A stretch of DNA of 13,240 bases, from contig CAMJXI010000017.1 in the NCBI GenBank assembly GCA_946409675.1, forward strand, positions 1-13,240, written 5' to 3'. Source of the DNA: an uncultured Lactobacillus sp. (GTDB taxonomy: Bacteria > Bacillota > Bacilli > Lactobacillales > Lactobacillaceae). Below, in pieces: positions 1-7,124 of the stretch. Below the pieces are notes generated by a model. The model worked only from the letters and a program-made list of their open reading frames with translations. It was not told where the DNA came from and did no database searches. A program made the translations under genes and the position numbers. Positions within the stretch are counted from its first letter, which is position 1. Each line of letters opens with the position of its first letter.

Positions 1-408
1 CTTAATTTGGTTAGCACTCTCTTCACCAGTTACGTAAAGAACTGAGTGCTCTTTACCTAGGTAGCCGGTAATTTGTAAGAGTAAAGTCGATTTACCAATT
101 CCGGGTTCCCCACCAATCAGAACTAACGAGCCGGTCACGATGCCACCACCGAGGACCCGATCAAGCTCGGTGAACTGGGTTTTGGTTCGGAGTTCAGTGT
201 GTGAAGTCACTTCATTTAATTTAATTGGTGCGTGGCTACCGGTCTTCGTCATTAGGCGACTGGGTGAAGCCTTGGTTGAGGCTTTTTGGACAGTTTGTTT
301 TTCTTCGACGAACTGGTTCCAAGCGCCACAGTTAGGACAACGACCGAGGTAGCTGGCGGAAATATAGCCACAGTTTTGGCAAACATATTGTGTTTTTATT
401 TTGGCCAC
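1..408 (-). CDS. radA: DNA repair protein RadA, N-terminal part (3' end outside window)
   Basis: RadA is a RecA-like ATPase/helicase that helps process recombination intermediates during DNA repair and transformation. The 136 residues present start with MAKIKTQYVC. They contain the family's N-terminal zinc finger (C10-x2-C13 and C24-x2-C27), a short basic linker, then the start of the ATPase core with Walker A GGEPGIGKST at residues 99-108. The last visible residues, TGEES, belong to the RadA-specific ATPase region. The full family protein is about 450 residues, so roughly two thirds is missing beyond base 1. The start is GTG (408-406). This is the only start placed just before the zinc finger, and it is preceded by AAAGGAG lying inside the end of dut. 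The dut stop codon is separated from this GTG by only 2 bases, so translation is probably coupled. Identity is very secure; the gene is incomplete only because the window ends. Confidence 0.96.
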   Translation of the reverse strand, partial: MAKIKTQYVCQNCGYISASYLGRCPNCGAWNQFVEEKQTVQKASTKASPSRLMTKTGSHAPIKLNEVTSHTELRTKTQFTELDRVLGGGIVTGSLVLIGGEPGIGKSTLLLQITGYLGKEHSVLYVTGEESANQIK

Positions 409-410
409 AA

Positions 411-959
411 TTATTCTCCTTTAATGCCGGAAGAACCGAATCCTCCAACGCGAGCACTAGTGATTTCTTCCTCGTCATCAGCGACTAAGTAAGGCATGAA
501 AATTCCCTGGGCAATACGTTCACCCTTCTTTAACTTAACGGATTTAACGCCAAAGTTAACGAGTTGAACGAAGATTTCGCCTTCGTTCTTGGGATTGTCA
601 TAGTAATCGGCATCGATGACGCCAATACCGTTGGGCAAAATTAAGCCTCGTTTAAGAGGGTTGCTCGAACGGTTAGCTAAAATTAAGACTTCGTTTTCTG
701 GCATGTAGGCCTTAATTCCCGTTGGGACCAACAATGGCTTCAGAATTTTCTGACTTAGTTCAAAATCTTGTTCGTTTAGTTCGTGTCCGTTTCTGATGAG
801 ACGGAAAATTCGGACGAAGTTCAAGCGCCAGATTGAAGGCAACTCGAAATCCTCGGCTACTTCAAAATCATACCCCGCAGCCATTTTAGTTTGTCTTTTT
901 GGTAAATTTAGTCCTTGGTTAGCGTAACGCTCGACTATTTCGAATCCACGTTTTTTCAT
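411..959 (-). CDS. dut: dUTP diphosphatase (trimeric dUTPase family)
   Basis: Hydrolyses dUTP to dUMP and pyrophosphate, keeping uracil out of DNA and supplying dUMP for thymidylate synthesis. The 182 residues show the five dUTPase motifs in order: AAGYD (27-31), NRSSN (96-100), GIGVIDADYYDN (111-122, with the catalytic-type Asp), KGERIAQGIF (145-154) and the C-terminal glycine-rich RVGGFGSSG (170-178). It is longer than the usual 145-150 residues because of extra sequence between motifs 1 and 2 and a few extra residues inside motif 3. I chose ATG at 959 because AAAGGAG sits just upstream. The reading frame stays open to 1034, but that stretch overlaps the likely promoter (TATAAT at 993-988) and lies before the transcription start. 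The gene is first in an operon with radA. Confidence 0.95.
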   Translation of the reverse strand: MKKRGFEIVERYANQGLNLPKRQTKMAAGYDFEVAEDFELPSIWRLNFVRIFRLIRNGHELNEQDFELSQKILKPLLVPTGIKAYMPENEVLILANRSSNPLKRGLILPNGIGVIDADYYDNPKNEGEIFVQLVNFGVKSVKLKKGERIAQGIFMPYLVADDEEEITSARVGGFGSSGIKGE

Positions 960-987
960 TACTCTCTCCTTTAAAATCTCAATTCCC

Positions 988-1017
988 ATTATAACAAAAT
1001 ACGCGAAAGATTTTGAA
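988..1017 (-). promoter_or_regulatory. Probable dut-radA promoter (extended -10)
   Basis: On the minus strand a perfect TATAAT (993-988) is preceded by TGT, giving an extended -10. A weak -35 (TTCAAA, 1017-1012) lies 18 bases upstream. Transcription would begin near 981, about 20 bases before the dut ATG, which fits the position of the AAAGGAG ribosome binding site. Read from sequence only. Confidence 0.6.
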
Positions 1018-1027
1018 AGCTTTTTAA

Positions 1028-1056
1028 TTGCCATTATTTTAATTTTTAGTCACAAT
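1028..1056 (+). promoter_or_regulatory. Possible promoter of the GNAT-like gene
   Basis: TTGCCA (1028-1033) is followed after 17 bases by CACAAT (1051-1056), which matches the -10 consensus at four of six positions. It sits 30 bases before the ATG at 1087. The dut promoter lies back to back with it in the same gap, so the two genes diverge from a shared region of about 125 bases. Weak -10, so only a candidate. Confidence 0.4.
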
Positions 1057-1086
1057 GAATTTATAGGAAATAAGGAGGAATTGACC

Positions 1087-1377
1087 ATGGAATTTACTCG
1101 TGAACCTTTGAGATTTTACAATAATAATGCTGACGGTACTCTTGCTGCAGAGATTACCTGGGAAACGGCCGCAAATGGCGCAATCATCGTGATTGAACAT
1201 ACTTTTGTCAACCCAGAACTAAGGGGTCAAGGTATTGCGGCCCAATTGGTCCAAAAAGTGGTGGATTTGGCCCGAAGCGAGAATAAGCAAATTTTGCCAC
1301 TTTGCCCCTACGCAAAAAAATCTTTCATTAATACACCAGAATACGCAGATTTATGGTATAAAAGAACTAATGATTAA
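1087..1377 (+). CDS. Small GNAT-like N-acetyltransferase (YjdJ / Acetyltransf_CG type)
   Basis: A 96-residue protein resembling the short, single-domain YjdJ-type GCN5-related acetyltransferases; physiological substrate unknown. The acetyl-CoA pyrophosphate loop is visible as RGQGIA (46-51), followed by the helix [14 protein letters not shown] strand ends in [11 protein letters not shown] (70-80), whose Cys-Pro-Tyr is the hallmark of this subfamily. The C-terminus has the family's short tail around PEYADLWY. I chose ATG at 1087: AAGGAGG at 1072-1078 lies 8 bases upstream. An in-frame TTG at 1081 lies only 2 bases after the ribosome binding site and is unlikely to be used. The gene diverges from dut and is followed by a hairpin with a T-run, then rpiA. 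Family assignment is firm; biological role is not known. Confidence 0.88.
   Translation: MEFTREPLRFYNNNADGTLAAEITWETAANGAIIVIEHTFVNPELRGQGIAAQLVQKVVDLARSENKQILPLCPYAKKSFINTPEYADLWYKRTND
1354..1362 (+). promoter_or_regulatory. Candidate extended -10 for rpiA inside the end of the upstream gene
   Basis: TGGTATAAA (TG, one base, then TATAAA at 1357-1362) lies in the last codons of the GNAT-like gene. Transcription would start near 1369, upstream of the 1385-1412 hairpin, putting that hairpin in an rpiA leader. No matching -35 box is visible, so this is tentative. Confidence 0.3.
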
Positions 1378-1384
1378 TATCTGA

Positions 1385-1412
1385 GACTATCAATTATGTT
1401 GATAGTCTTTTT
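1385..1412 (+). terminator. Hairpin with T-run between the GNAT-like gene and rpiA
   Basis: A perfect 9-bp stem (GACTATCAA 1385-1393 with TTGATAGTC 1399-1407), 5-base loop, then TTTTT (1408-1412). It looks like a Rho-independent terminator for the upstream gene, although the stem is AT-rich. Only 21 bases separate the T-run from the rpiA ATG, so there is no room for a promoter after it. rpiA must be transcribed through it, either by read-through or from a promoter upstream of the hairpin. Confidence 0.7.
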
Positions 1413-1433
1413 GGTGAAAAGGAGTTCTTCAAA

Positions 1434-2120
1434 ATGGATCAAAATTTGTTAAAAAAAGAGGCTGCTGAATCAGCTATTCAATTCATCGAAGATGGCATGA
1501 AGGTTGGTTTAGGGACGGGTTCAACGGTGAAATACATGGTTGATGCGTTGGCTAAACGAACACACGATGAAAAGATGCAACTCACTTGTGTGACGACGAG
1601 CTCACGGACGAAGGACCAGGCTGAGAGTTTAGGACTTAAAATCGTGGACTTAAACGACGTGGACCACCTCGATTTGACGATTGATGGTGCCGACGAGATT
1701 GATAAAAATTTTCAGGGAATTAAGGGTGGCGGTGCTGCTCATACGATGGAAAAAATCGTCGCAACAGCTAGTGACCAAGTAATTTGGATTGTCGATGAGA
1801 GCAAGATGGTCGATACGTTAGGCAAGTTCCCTCTACCTACTGAAGTGTTTGATTACGGTTTGACCCAGATTACAAAGACTTTTGAAGACCTCAACTATCA
1901 CCCTGTTTTGCGTCATTACGACGATGGCAAAATAGTACGGACTCACTTTAAAAACTTAGTGCTTGATTTACACCTTGACCAAATTAAAGACCCCCATGCT
2001 TTGGCAGATCAACTAGATCACCAGGTAGGACTTGTGGAACATGGACTATTTTTGGATATGGTAAATAAGGTGATTGTGGGAACGGAAAATGGTCCTAGAA
2101 TCATTGATAATATTAGATAG
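1434..2120 (+). CDS. rpiA: Ribose-5-phosphate isomerase A
   Basis: Interconverts ribose 5-phosphate and ribulose 5-phosphate in the cytoplasmic pentose phosphate pathway, linking sugar catabolism to nucleotide synthesis. At 228 residues it has the usual RpiA length. Visible motifs: GLGTGST (25-31, phosphate binding), DGADEID (84-90, with the paired aspartates D84 and D87), KGGG (97-100) with the catalytic-type lysine K97, E106 in place of the family's catalytic base glutamate, and DESK (121-124). The segment after KGGG reads [10 protein letters not shown] where RpiA proteins usually have a leucine-rich A-L-L-x-E-K, but the functional residues are kept. The ATG at 1434 has AAAAGGAG at 1417-1424. 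An intrinsic-terminator-like hairpin lies just before the ribosome binding site, and a long structured element begins 1 base after the stop codon. Confidence 0.96.
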   Translation: MDQNLLKKEAAESAIQFIEDGMKVGLGTGSTVKYMVDALAKRTHDEKMQLTCVTTSSRTKDQAESLGLKIVDLNDVDHLDLTIDGADEIDKNFQGIKGGGAAHTMEKIVATASDQVIWIVDESKMVDTLGKFPLPTEVFDYGLTQITKTFEDLNYHPVLRHYDDGKIVRTHFKNLVLDLHLDQIKDPHALADQLDHQVGLVEHGLFLDMVNKVIVGTENGPRIIDNIR

Positions 2121-2121
2121 A

Positions 2122-2253
2122 GTGTGTAAACCCACGGTTATCTCTTGAGGATTAACGAGGCTCTGACAAAACAGGAACTGTTTTGAGAAGAGCTAGTTAA
2201 ACGCAGAGAGATGTGGGTTGGAACACGTTTCAGAACCAAGGGAGCGTACTCCC
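2122..2253 (+). ncRNA. Unrecognised structured RNA element between rpiA and pepC
   Basis: This stretch folds as a long interrupted hairpin made of nested complementary blocks: GTGT 2122-2125 with ACAC 2223-2226, AACCCAC 2129-2135 with GTGGGTT 2213-2219, ATCTCT 2140-2145 with AGAGAT 2207-2212, TTAAC 2152-2156 with GTTAA 2196-2200, GCTCT 2160-2164 with AGAGC 2189-2193, CAAAACAG 2167-2174 with CTGTTTTG 2178-2185 around a GAA loop. A second small hairpin follows (GGGAG 2240-2244, CTCCC 2249-2253). The internal loops between blocks are purine-rich and asymmetric. It starts directly after the rpiA stop codon and ends before the pepC promoter, so it is either the rpiA 3' UTR or an independent small RNA. 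There is no T-run right after either hairpin. It carries no convincing open reading frame. I do not recognise it as a T-box, 6S RNA, SRP RNA or a known riboswitch. The strand is assumed from the flanking genes. Confidence 0.6.
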
Positions 2254-2317
2254 ACTATCAAGATTTAATCATCTTTTTCATTCACATTTTTCTATTAAAG
2301 TAACATTAATTTTTAAT

Positions 2318-2346
2318 TAGACTTACAAATTACATAGCGGTATGAT
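2318..2346 (+). promoter_or_regulatory. Probable pepC promoter
   Basis: TAGACT (2318-2323, four of six matches to the -35 consensus) and TATGAT (2341-2346, five of six to the -10) are spaced by 17 bases. They lie in AT-rich sequence 35 bases before the pepC start codon. Because it is downstream of the structured element, this promoter would leave that element out of the pepC transcript. Confidence 0.6.
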
Positions 2347-2380
2347 GGATATTGTATGAAAACTCAAGGAGGATTTTTTG

Positions 2381-3718
2381 ATGACAAAGGAAATTAATTC
2401 AGATACAATCAAAGCTTTTAAACAAAAGCTAGCAAGCCAACCAAGTGCTGCTATTGCTGCACGTACGGTTGCCAAAAATGGTATTTTAGCAAGTAGCGAA
2501 AACCTCTCTTCAAAAATTGCGATGGATCAAACCTTTTCTGTCGAAATTGACACGGGATCAGTTGCTAACCAAAAACAATCTGGTCGTTGCTGGATGTTTG
2601 CCGCATTGAACACAATGCGTCACCCTCTCCAAACAAACTTCAAGATTAAAGGTTTTGAACTTTCACAAAACTACACTAACTTCTGGGACAAGTTTGAAAA
2701 ATCAAACTGGTTCTTGGAAAATGTTATTAACACAGCATCCCTTCCACTTGGAGATCGTAAAGTCGATTTCTTGATGACTACACCTCAACAAGATGGTGGT
2801 CAATGGGATATGCTTGTTGCCCTTATCCAAAAATACGGTCTTGTTCCTAAGAGCGTAATGCCTGAAACTTACAGCTCAAGCAAATCAAGTGAATTAAACA
2901 ATCTCTTGAACCTTAAGTTACGTAAAGATGCTGTTGAACTTCGTAAAGTTGTCAATGCTGGTAACGACGACGCAGTTATCCAAGCACACAAAGACGAAAT
3001 GATGGCAGAAGTTTACCGCATCTTAGTTTATGCATTGGGTACTCCTCCAGATACATTCGACTTCGAATACCGTGATGACGACAAAGAATATCACCAATTC
3101 TCAAACTTGACTCCAAAGTCATTCTTTGAAAAATTTGTTGGTTGGAACTTAGAAGACTACGTTTCAGTAATCAACTCACCACAAAGCGACAAACCTTATA
3201 ACCACACTTACACAGTTGAATTATTAGGTAACGTTGTTGGTGGTCGCCAAGTTAAACATTTGAACCTTGAAGTTGAAGAACTCAAACGTTTGGCAATCAT
3301 GCAATTACAAGCTGGCGAAACAGTATGGTTTGGTTCAGATGTTGGCCAAAGCTCAGAACGTCAACTCGGTATCATGGACACTGCATTTTATGACCGTGAA
3401 GAACTCTTCGGAATTGACCTTTCAATGACCAAAGCAGAACGCTTGGATCACGCTGAAAGCTTGATGACTCATGCTATGGTACTTACTGGTGTTGACCTTG
3501 TTGAAGGCAAACCAACTAAGTGGAAGGTTGAAAATAGCTGGGGCGATAAAGTTGGTAAAAAAGGTTACTTCGTAATGAGCGATGACTGGTTCTCAGAATT
3601 CGTTTACCAAGTCGTAATCAACAAACTTTACTTGAACGACGCTGAAAAGACTACTTATGAAAACGAAGAACCAAAAGTGCTTGCACCTTGGGATCCAATG
3701 GGTTCATTAGCAGACTAA
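2381..3718 (+). CDS. pepC: Aminopeptidase C (C1B cysteine peptidase, bleomycin hydrolase family)
   Basis: A cytoplasmic cysteine aminopeptidase that releases N-terminal residues from peptides imported from milk or plant proteins. Family members form hexameric barrels. The 445 residues match the usual PepC length. The papain-like triad is complete: Cys70 in NQKQSGRCWMFAALN, His364 in MTHAMVLTG and Asn385 in VENSWGD. The C-terminus is extended (ends GSLAD), as in the family, where the tail reaches into the active site and limits the enzyme to aminopeptidase activity. The start is ATG at 2381 with AAGGAGG (2366-2372) 8 bases upstream. A TTG directly before it is in frame but less well spaced. 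Codon use is strongly biased (AAC, CTT, GAA), more than in its neighbours, which suggests high expression. It is monocistronic, with its own promoter and terminator. Confidence 0.97.
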   Translation: MTKEINSDTIKAFKQKLASQPSAAIAARTVAKNGILASSENLSSKIAMDQTFSVEIDTGSVANQKQSGRCWMFAALNTMRHPLQTNFKIKGFELSQNYTNFWDKFEKSNWFLENVINTASLPLGDRKVDFLMTTPQQDGGQWDMLVALIQKYGLVPKSVMPETYSSSKSSELNNLLNLKLRKDAVELRKVVNAGNDDAVIQAHKDEMMAEVYRILVYALGTPPDTFDFEYRDDDKEYHQFSNLTPKSFFEKFVGWNLEDYVSVINSPQSDKPYNHTYTVELLGNVVGGRQVKHLNLEVEELKRLAIMQLQAGETVWFGSDVGQSSERQLGIMDTAFYDREELFGIDLSMTKAERLDHAESLMTHAMVLTGVDLVEGKPTKWKVENSWGDKVGKKGYFVMSDDWFSEFVYQVVINKLYLNDAEKTTYENEEPKVLAPWDPMGSLAD

Positions 3719-3760
3719 TTGCTTTAAAAATATAAAATCTACCAAAATTTAACAAATCAA

Positions 3761-3797
3761 AAATGACTCGAAAATTAATTTTTCGGGTCATTTTTTT
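3761..3797. terminator. Bidirectional terminator between pepC and the ABC transporter operon
   Basis: TGACTCGAAAA (3764-3774) pairs with TTTTCGGGTCA (3780-3790), with one G-U pair. It is followed by seven Ts (3791-3797) on the plus strand and preceded by five As (3759-3763), which give a T-run on the minus strand. It can therefore stop both convergent transcripts, more strongly that of pepC. Confidence 0.85.
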
Positions 3798-3813
3798 CGT
3801 TGCTTTAATTTTT

Positions 3814-6378
3814 TTAGTCGTTTGCTTTTAAGGCGTCGATCATATCGATGTTCTTCAATTTATGGTGTGTCACGAGAGACACGATTAAGGTGAACAAAAT
3901 CGTTAAGCCAACAGCTGAGATGTAGCCCACTAAACTTATGGTTAAGGGGAAAATAACCTGGGCAGTCATCGCCTGCTGCAAGATAAACCACAGCAACGCA
4001 TTCCCAAAGACGATCCCAAGCAAAATCCCAAAGAGCGTCAAGATAATGTTCTCCCGCACGATGTACATTGTCACCTCATCGTTGTGGAAGCCTAAGACCT
4101 TAATGGTCGAGAGTTCACGCACTCGTTCGGAGATATTCACGTTGGTTAAGTTATAAAGTACCACGAAGGTTAAGAGACCGGAAAGTAAGACAAAAATCCA
4201 AATAATTGGGCTTAAGCTGGCCGTTTGGTCGGTCAAGACTTTCAAGTTTTCGGACATAAAGTTGATGTTCACGATTTCCTTGGTACCCAATAAATCGGTC
4301 GCCAACTTGTCTTTCTTCGAATCACTCATCTGCTTGGTTTTCAGCAACCAAGCGTTGTCACTCAGTTTTTTGTTGGTAACAGACTCGTAGTAATCCTTGC
4401 TAAGATACAGGAAGTGTCCGACATAGTTTTCGGCAATACCCGCCACCTTAAATTTCAGCTTCTTGTTATTGGAATCAACGACGTTAATCGTACTTCCCTT
4501 CTTCAAGCCGAAAATATCCGCGGTCTTCGTCGAAACTAAGACACCCTTTTGCCCAAGCGTCTTCTCGTCTACTTTCAAATACTTCGCAAATTCTTTCGGT
4601 TGGTCGGTAATCATCATATCGACTGAATCAACCGTCTGTTTGCTTGATTTTACCTTCACCATACTGTTGTTAATCGCGATTTTGGATTTAAACGCGTCAC
4701 TCTCGTCCAAAATCTTGTTAGCTTTAGTTAGCTCATCATCAGACCTAAAGGTAGCTATCGCTTGATAGGACAACACATCGCCGAACTGGCGGACCGATGT
4801 TTCATTAATCGAATCACGAATCCCAAAGCCGGTCAAAATCAATGCGGTCCCACCGGCAACGCCGATGATTCCCATCCACATCCGCGACTTGAACCGAAAG
4901 AGATTGCGGTAGCTAACCTTTCTGAAGAAGCTGAGTCGTTGCCATAACGGTTTGATCTTTTCGAGCAAGATTCGCTTGCCGGCCTTTGGTGCCTTGGGCA
5001 ACATCAAAACCGCCGGTTTCTGTCGCAGTTCTTGAATCGTGACAATCAATACCGCACCGATTGTGGCAAACAACGCTAATGCAATCGAGATGATGATCGT
5101 GCTCCACTCAAACGTGATACCGACCGAGTGGAAGACGTATTGCGTCTGCATCATCGAGACGATGATTTGCGGCAACGTGCTGACCCCAATCACAATCCCG
5201 AGGACAATTCCGAAGAATGCTGCCAAAAGTGCGTAGAGTAGGTAATTCTTTTGAATCTGGCCTCTGCTATAGCCGAGTGCCTTCAACGTTCCAATCTGGG
5301 TTCTCTCTTCTTCAACCATCCGGGTCATCGTCGTAAACGTGATCAAGATTGCAATAAGGAAGAAGAACATTGGAAAGACGTCAGCGATAACGGTAATTCT
5401 GTCCGCAAGTGCACCGTAGTCGCTAAACCCGGCTAAGTCTTGGCGGGTGTTGTAGAAATACGTCGTCTTATTTTGTTGCACCTTTTGCTTGGTCGTCGCA
5501 ATCTCTGCTTGGACTTCTTCCAACTGCTTTTGTTGTCCCAACAATTCTTGGTTCGTTGGAGCTTGTGTCAATCCTTGTTTAACCTGGGTCAGAGATTGGT
5601 TAACTTGTTGTTCTTGCTTAGTTATCTGGTCCAAGATTTCTTTGTCGCGGACACCCGCTTGTTTCTTGAACTTGGTTTCAACGAGGTCGACTTCTTTATT
5701 AGTGGCGTCCTTATACTCGTCTTTGAAGCTATTCAAGTCTTGGTTCTTGCTGAAACGCAAGTTGATGCTTGAGTAATAATCAGACTTGAAATTAGCTTTT
5801 GGGATATAGGCAAAGTAATCGACCGAGCCGTTACCAATATTGGTTGCCGGGCGAGAATGCTTGTTGATCATCAAAGGAGAAGTCGCAAAACCGACAATCT
5901 TAAAGGTCTTATTCTTCAAGTTATCAGTCTTTAAGGTGATCTGCTGGTTTAGTTTGTAGTCTTTTTTTAAGGCTAACTCATCGAGCAAAATTTCGTTTTC
6001 TTTAGTTGGAAACTTCCCAGAAACCAATCTTGGCTTGTTGAGCTTCTGGTCCTTGGTGTAATCAAACACCTGAATAATCTCGCTCGATTCTTTCTCGAGG
6101 ACCACTTCTGACTTGGTAGTGCTGACGGTTGCACCCTTGATTTCTTGGGCGAGTTTTAAATCCTTATCCGTTAGACCTGAGGTCGAGACAATTTGAATAT
6201 CACTCGCCTTTTGTTCATTGAGGTAGTTGCTCGCGTTATTGAAGAGATCTGGTCCACTAGACTTAATCCCCACGAAGAGCAAGACGCCCAGCATGATAAT
6301 CAGGATGATTGCAATGAAGCGTCCCATGCTACCCTTGATTTTGCGCAAAAGCATTTTAAATTGTAGTTGATTTTTCAT
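3814..6378 (-). CDS. ABC transporter permease with two FtsX modules and an extracellular coiled coil
   Basis: Membrane subunit of an ABC system paired with the ATPase gene just upstream (5 bases apart). The 854 residues show about eight membrane segments: 20-38, 333-352, 380-405, 426-448, then 500-520, 723-745, 777-800 and 812-836. That is two copies of the four-segment MacB/FtsX layout, each with a large outside domain between its first and second segments. Coupling-helix motifs recur at 356-375 (EEERTQIGTLKALGYSRGQI) and 749-769 (ERVRELSTIKVLGF). The first outside domain holds a glutamine-rich predicted coiled coil at about 235-305. I chose ATG at 6378, preceded by GGTGAG. In-frame GTG codons at 6390 and 6387 overlap the end of the ATPase gene and lack a ribosome binding site. 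Substrate unknown. Such proteins are often labelled antimicrobial peptide or lipoprotein transporters, but nothing here shows that. No peptide or two-component gene lies next to it. Confidence 0.92.
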   Translation of the reverse strand: MKNQLQFKMLLRKIKGSMGRFIAIILIIMLGVLLFVGIKSSGPDLFNNASNYLNEQKASDIQIVSTSGLTDKDLKLAQEIKGATVSTTKSEVVLEKESSEIIQVFDYTKDQKLNKPRLVSGKFPTKENEILLDELALKKDYKLNQQITLKTDNLKNKTFKIVGFATSPLMINKHSRPATNIGNGSVDYFAYIPKANFKSDYYSSINLRFSKNQDLNSFKDEYKDATNKEVDLVETKFKKQAGVRDKEILDQITKQEQQVNQSLTQVKQGLTQAPTNQELLGQQKQLEEVQAEIATTKQKVQQNKTTYFYNTRQDLAGFSDYGALADRITVIADVFPMFFFLIAILITFTTMTRMVEEERTQIGTLKALGYSRGQIQKNYLLYALLAAFFGIVLGIVIGVSTLPQIIVSMMQTQYVFHSVGITFEWSTIIISIALALFATIGAVLIVTIQELRQKPAVLMLPKAPKAGKRILLEKIKPLWQRLSFFRKVSYRNLFRFKSRMWMGIIGVAGGTALILTGFGIRDSINETSVRQFGDVLSYQAIATFRSDDELTKANKILDESDAFKSKIAINNSMVKVKSSKQTVDSVDMMITDQPKEFAKYLKVDEKTLGQKGVLVSTKTADIFGLKKGSTINVVDSNNKKLKFKVAGIAENYVGHFLYLSKDYYESVTNKKLSDNAWLLKTKQMSDSKKDKLATDLLGTKEIVNINFMSENLKVLTDQTASLSPIIWIFVLLSGLLTFVVLYNLTNVNISERVRELSTIKVLGFHNDEVTMYIVRENIILTLFGILLGIVFGNALLWFILQQAMTAQVIFPLTISLVGYISAVGLTILFTLIVSLVTHHKLKNIDMIDALKAND

Positions 6379-6383
6379 AGTGC

Positions 6384-7088
6384 TCACCACTCAATTTCGT
6401 CGATTGAGGTTGGGTGTTCGTTTGTTTCAATCTTCTGCACACGCGCATCGTTAATGTGAATGACCTTGTCGGCCATTGGCGCAATCGCCGCGTTATGCGT
6501 AATGATAATGACCGTTCTCCCCTTTTGGCGGCTGACTTCTTGTAACAGACGCAAAACCTGCTTACCCGTTTCAAAGTCCAACGCACCGGTTGGTTCGTCT
6601 GCCAAAAGTAATTTAGGATTCTTGGCTAAAGCACGTGCAATCGCCACACGTTGTTGTTCCCCACCAGAAAGCTGGCTCGGGAAGTTTTCCATTCTCTGAC
6701 CCAAGCCAACTTCAGTCAAGACTTCTTCTACATCGAGCGCATCAGCCGTCACAGCAGAAGCCAACTCCACGTTTTCCTTAGTCGTAAGTGTTGGGATCAA
6801 GTTATAGAATTGGAAAACAAATCCCACGTCAGTCCGGCGATAGTCGGTCAACTGCCGGTCGTTGAAGTCAGCAATATTCTTCCCATCAACAAATAATTGG
6901 CCGTTGGTTGCTTTATCCATCCCACCAAGAATATTCAGAATTGTCGATTTCCCGGCCCCACTGGGTCCCAGAATCACCGTCAGCTCACCTTGTTTAATCG
7001 TGAAACTAACGTCGTTATTAGCGATGATTTCCGTATCACCCATGTGATAAATTTTATTGATGTGTTGCACATCGATGTATTCAGTCAT
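6384..7088 (-). CDS. ABC transporter ATP-binding protein (LolD/MacB type)
   Basis: Cytoplasmic ATPase that powers the adjacent FtsX-type permease. All ABC motifs are present in 234 residues: Walker A GPSGAGKST (41-49), Q-loop VFQFYNLIPTLT (Q93), signature LSGGEQQRVAIARAL (140-154), Walker B LLLADEPTGALD (160-171) and the H-loop ITHN (H198). The sequence around the Q-loop and the ADEPTGALD form are typical of the LolD/MacB/FtsE group rather than of importers. A short acidic tail follows residue 220. The ATG at 7088 has a modest ribosome binding site (TAGGTAG). The gene is first in a two-gene operon; its stop codon lies 5 bases before the permease ATG. A candidate promoter is present at 7152-7125, just after the terminator of the preceding gene. 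Confidence 0.96.
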   Translation of the reverse strand: MTEYIDVQHINKIYHMGDTEIIANNDVSFTIKQGELTVILGPSGAGKSTILNILGGMDKATNGQLFVDGKNIADFNDRQLTDYRRTDVGFVFQFYNLIPTLTTKENVELASAVTADALDVEEVLTEVGLGQRMENFPSQLSGGEQQRVAIARALAKNPKLLLADEPTGALDFETGKQVLRLLQEVSRQKGRTVIIITHNAAIAPMADKVIHINDARVQKIETNEHPTSIDEIEW

Positions 7089-7124
7089 GATAACTACCTA
7101 ATTTTCTTTTATTGTTGTGCATAA

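Noticed and set aside
960..1034. N-terminal extension of dut to 207 residues (start at 1034)
   Set aside because: No ribosome binding site at 1034. The extension overlaps the probable promoter (TATAAT 993-988), while ATG at 959 has AAAGGAG and begins the conserved part of the protein.
2121..2260. T-box leader, 6S RNA, SRP RNA or riboswitch in the rpiA-pepC gap
   Set aside because: No T-box sequence, no tetraloop/core of SRP RNA and no antiterminator/terminator pair; the 6S-type central bubble is absent and the element is too short. Kept only as an unrecognised structured element.
4463..5776. Several plus-strand open frames of 60-110 codons opposite the permease gene
   Set aside because: They lie entirely within a well-supported minus-strand gene, lack ribosome binding sites and have compositions expected of antisense shadows.
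3814..7088. BceAB-type antimicrobial peptide resistance module
   Set aside because: The permease has eight membrane segments in two FtsX modules rather than the ten-segment BceB layout, and no histidine kinase/response regulator pair is adjacent. Substrate left open.
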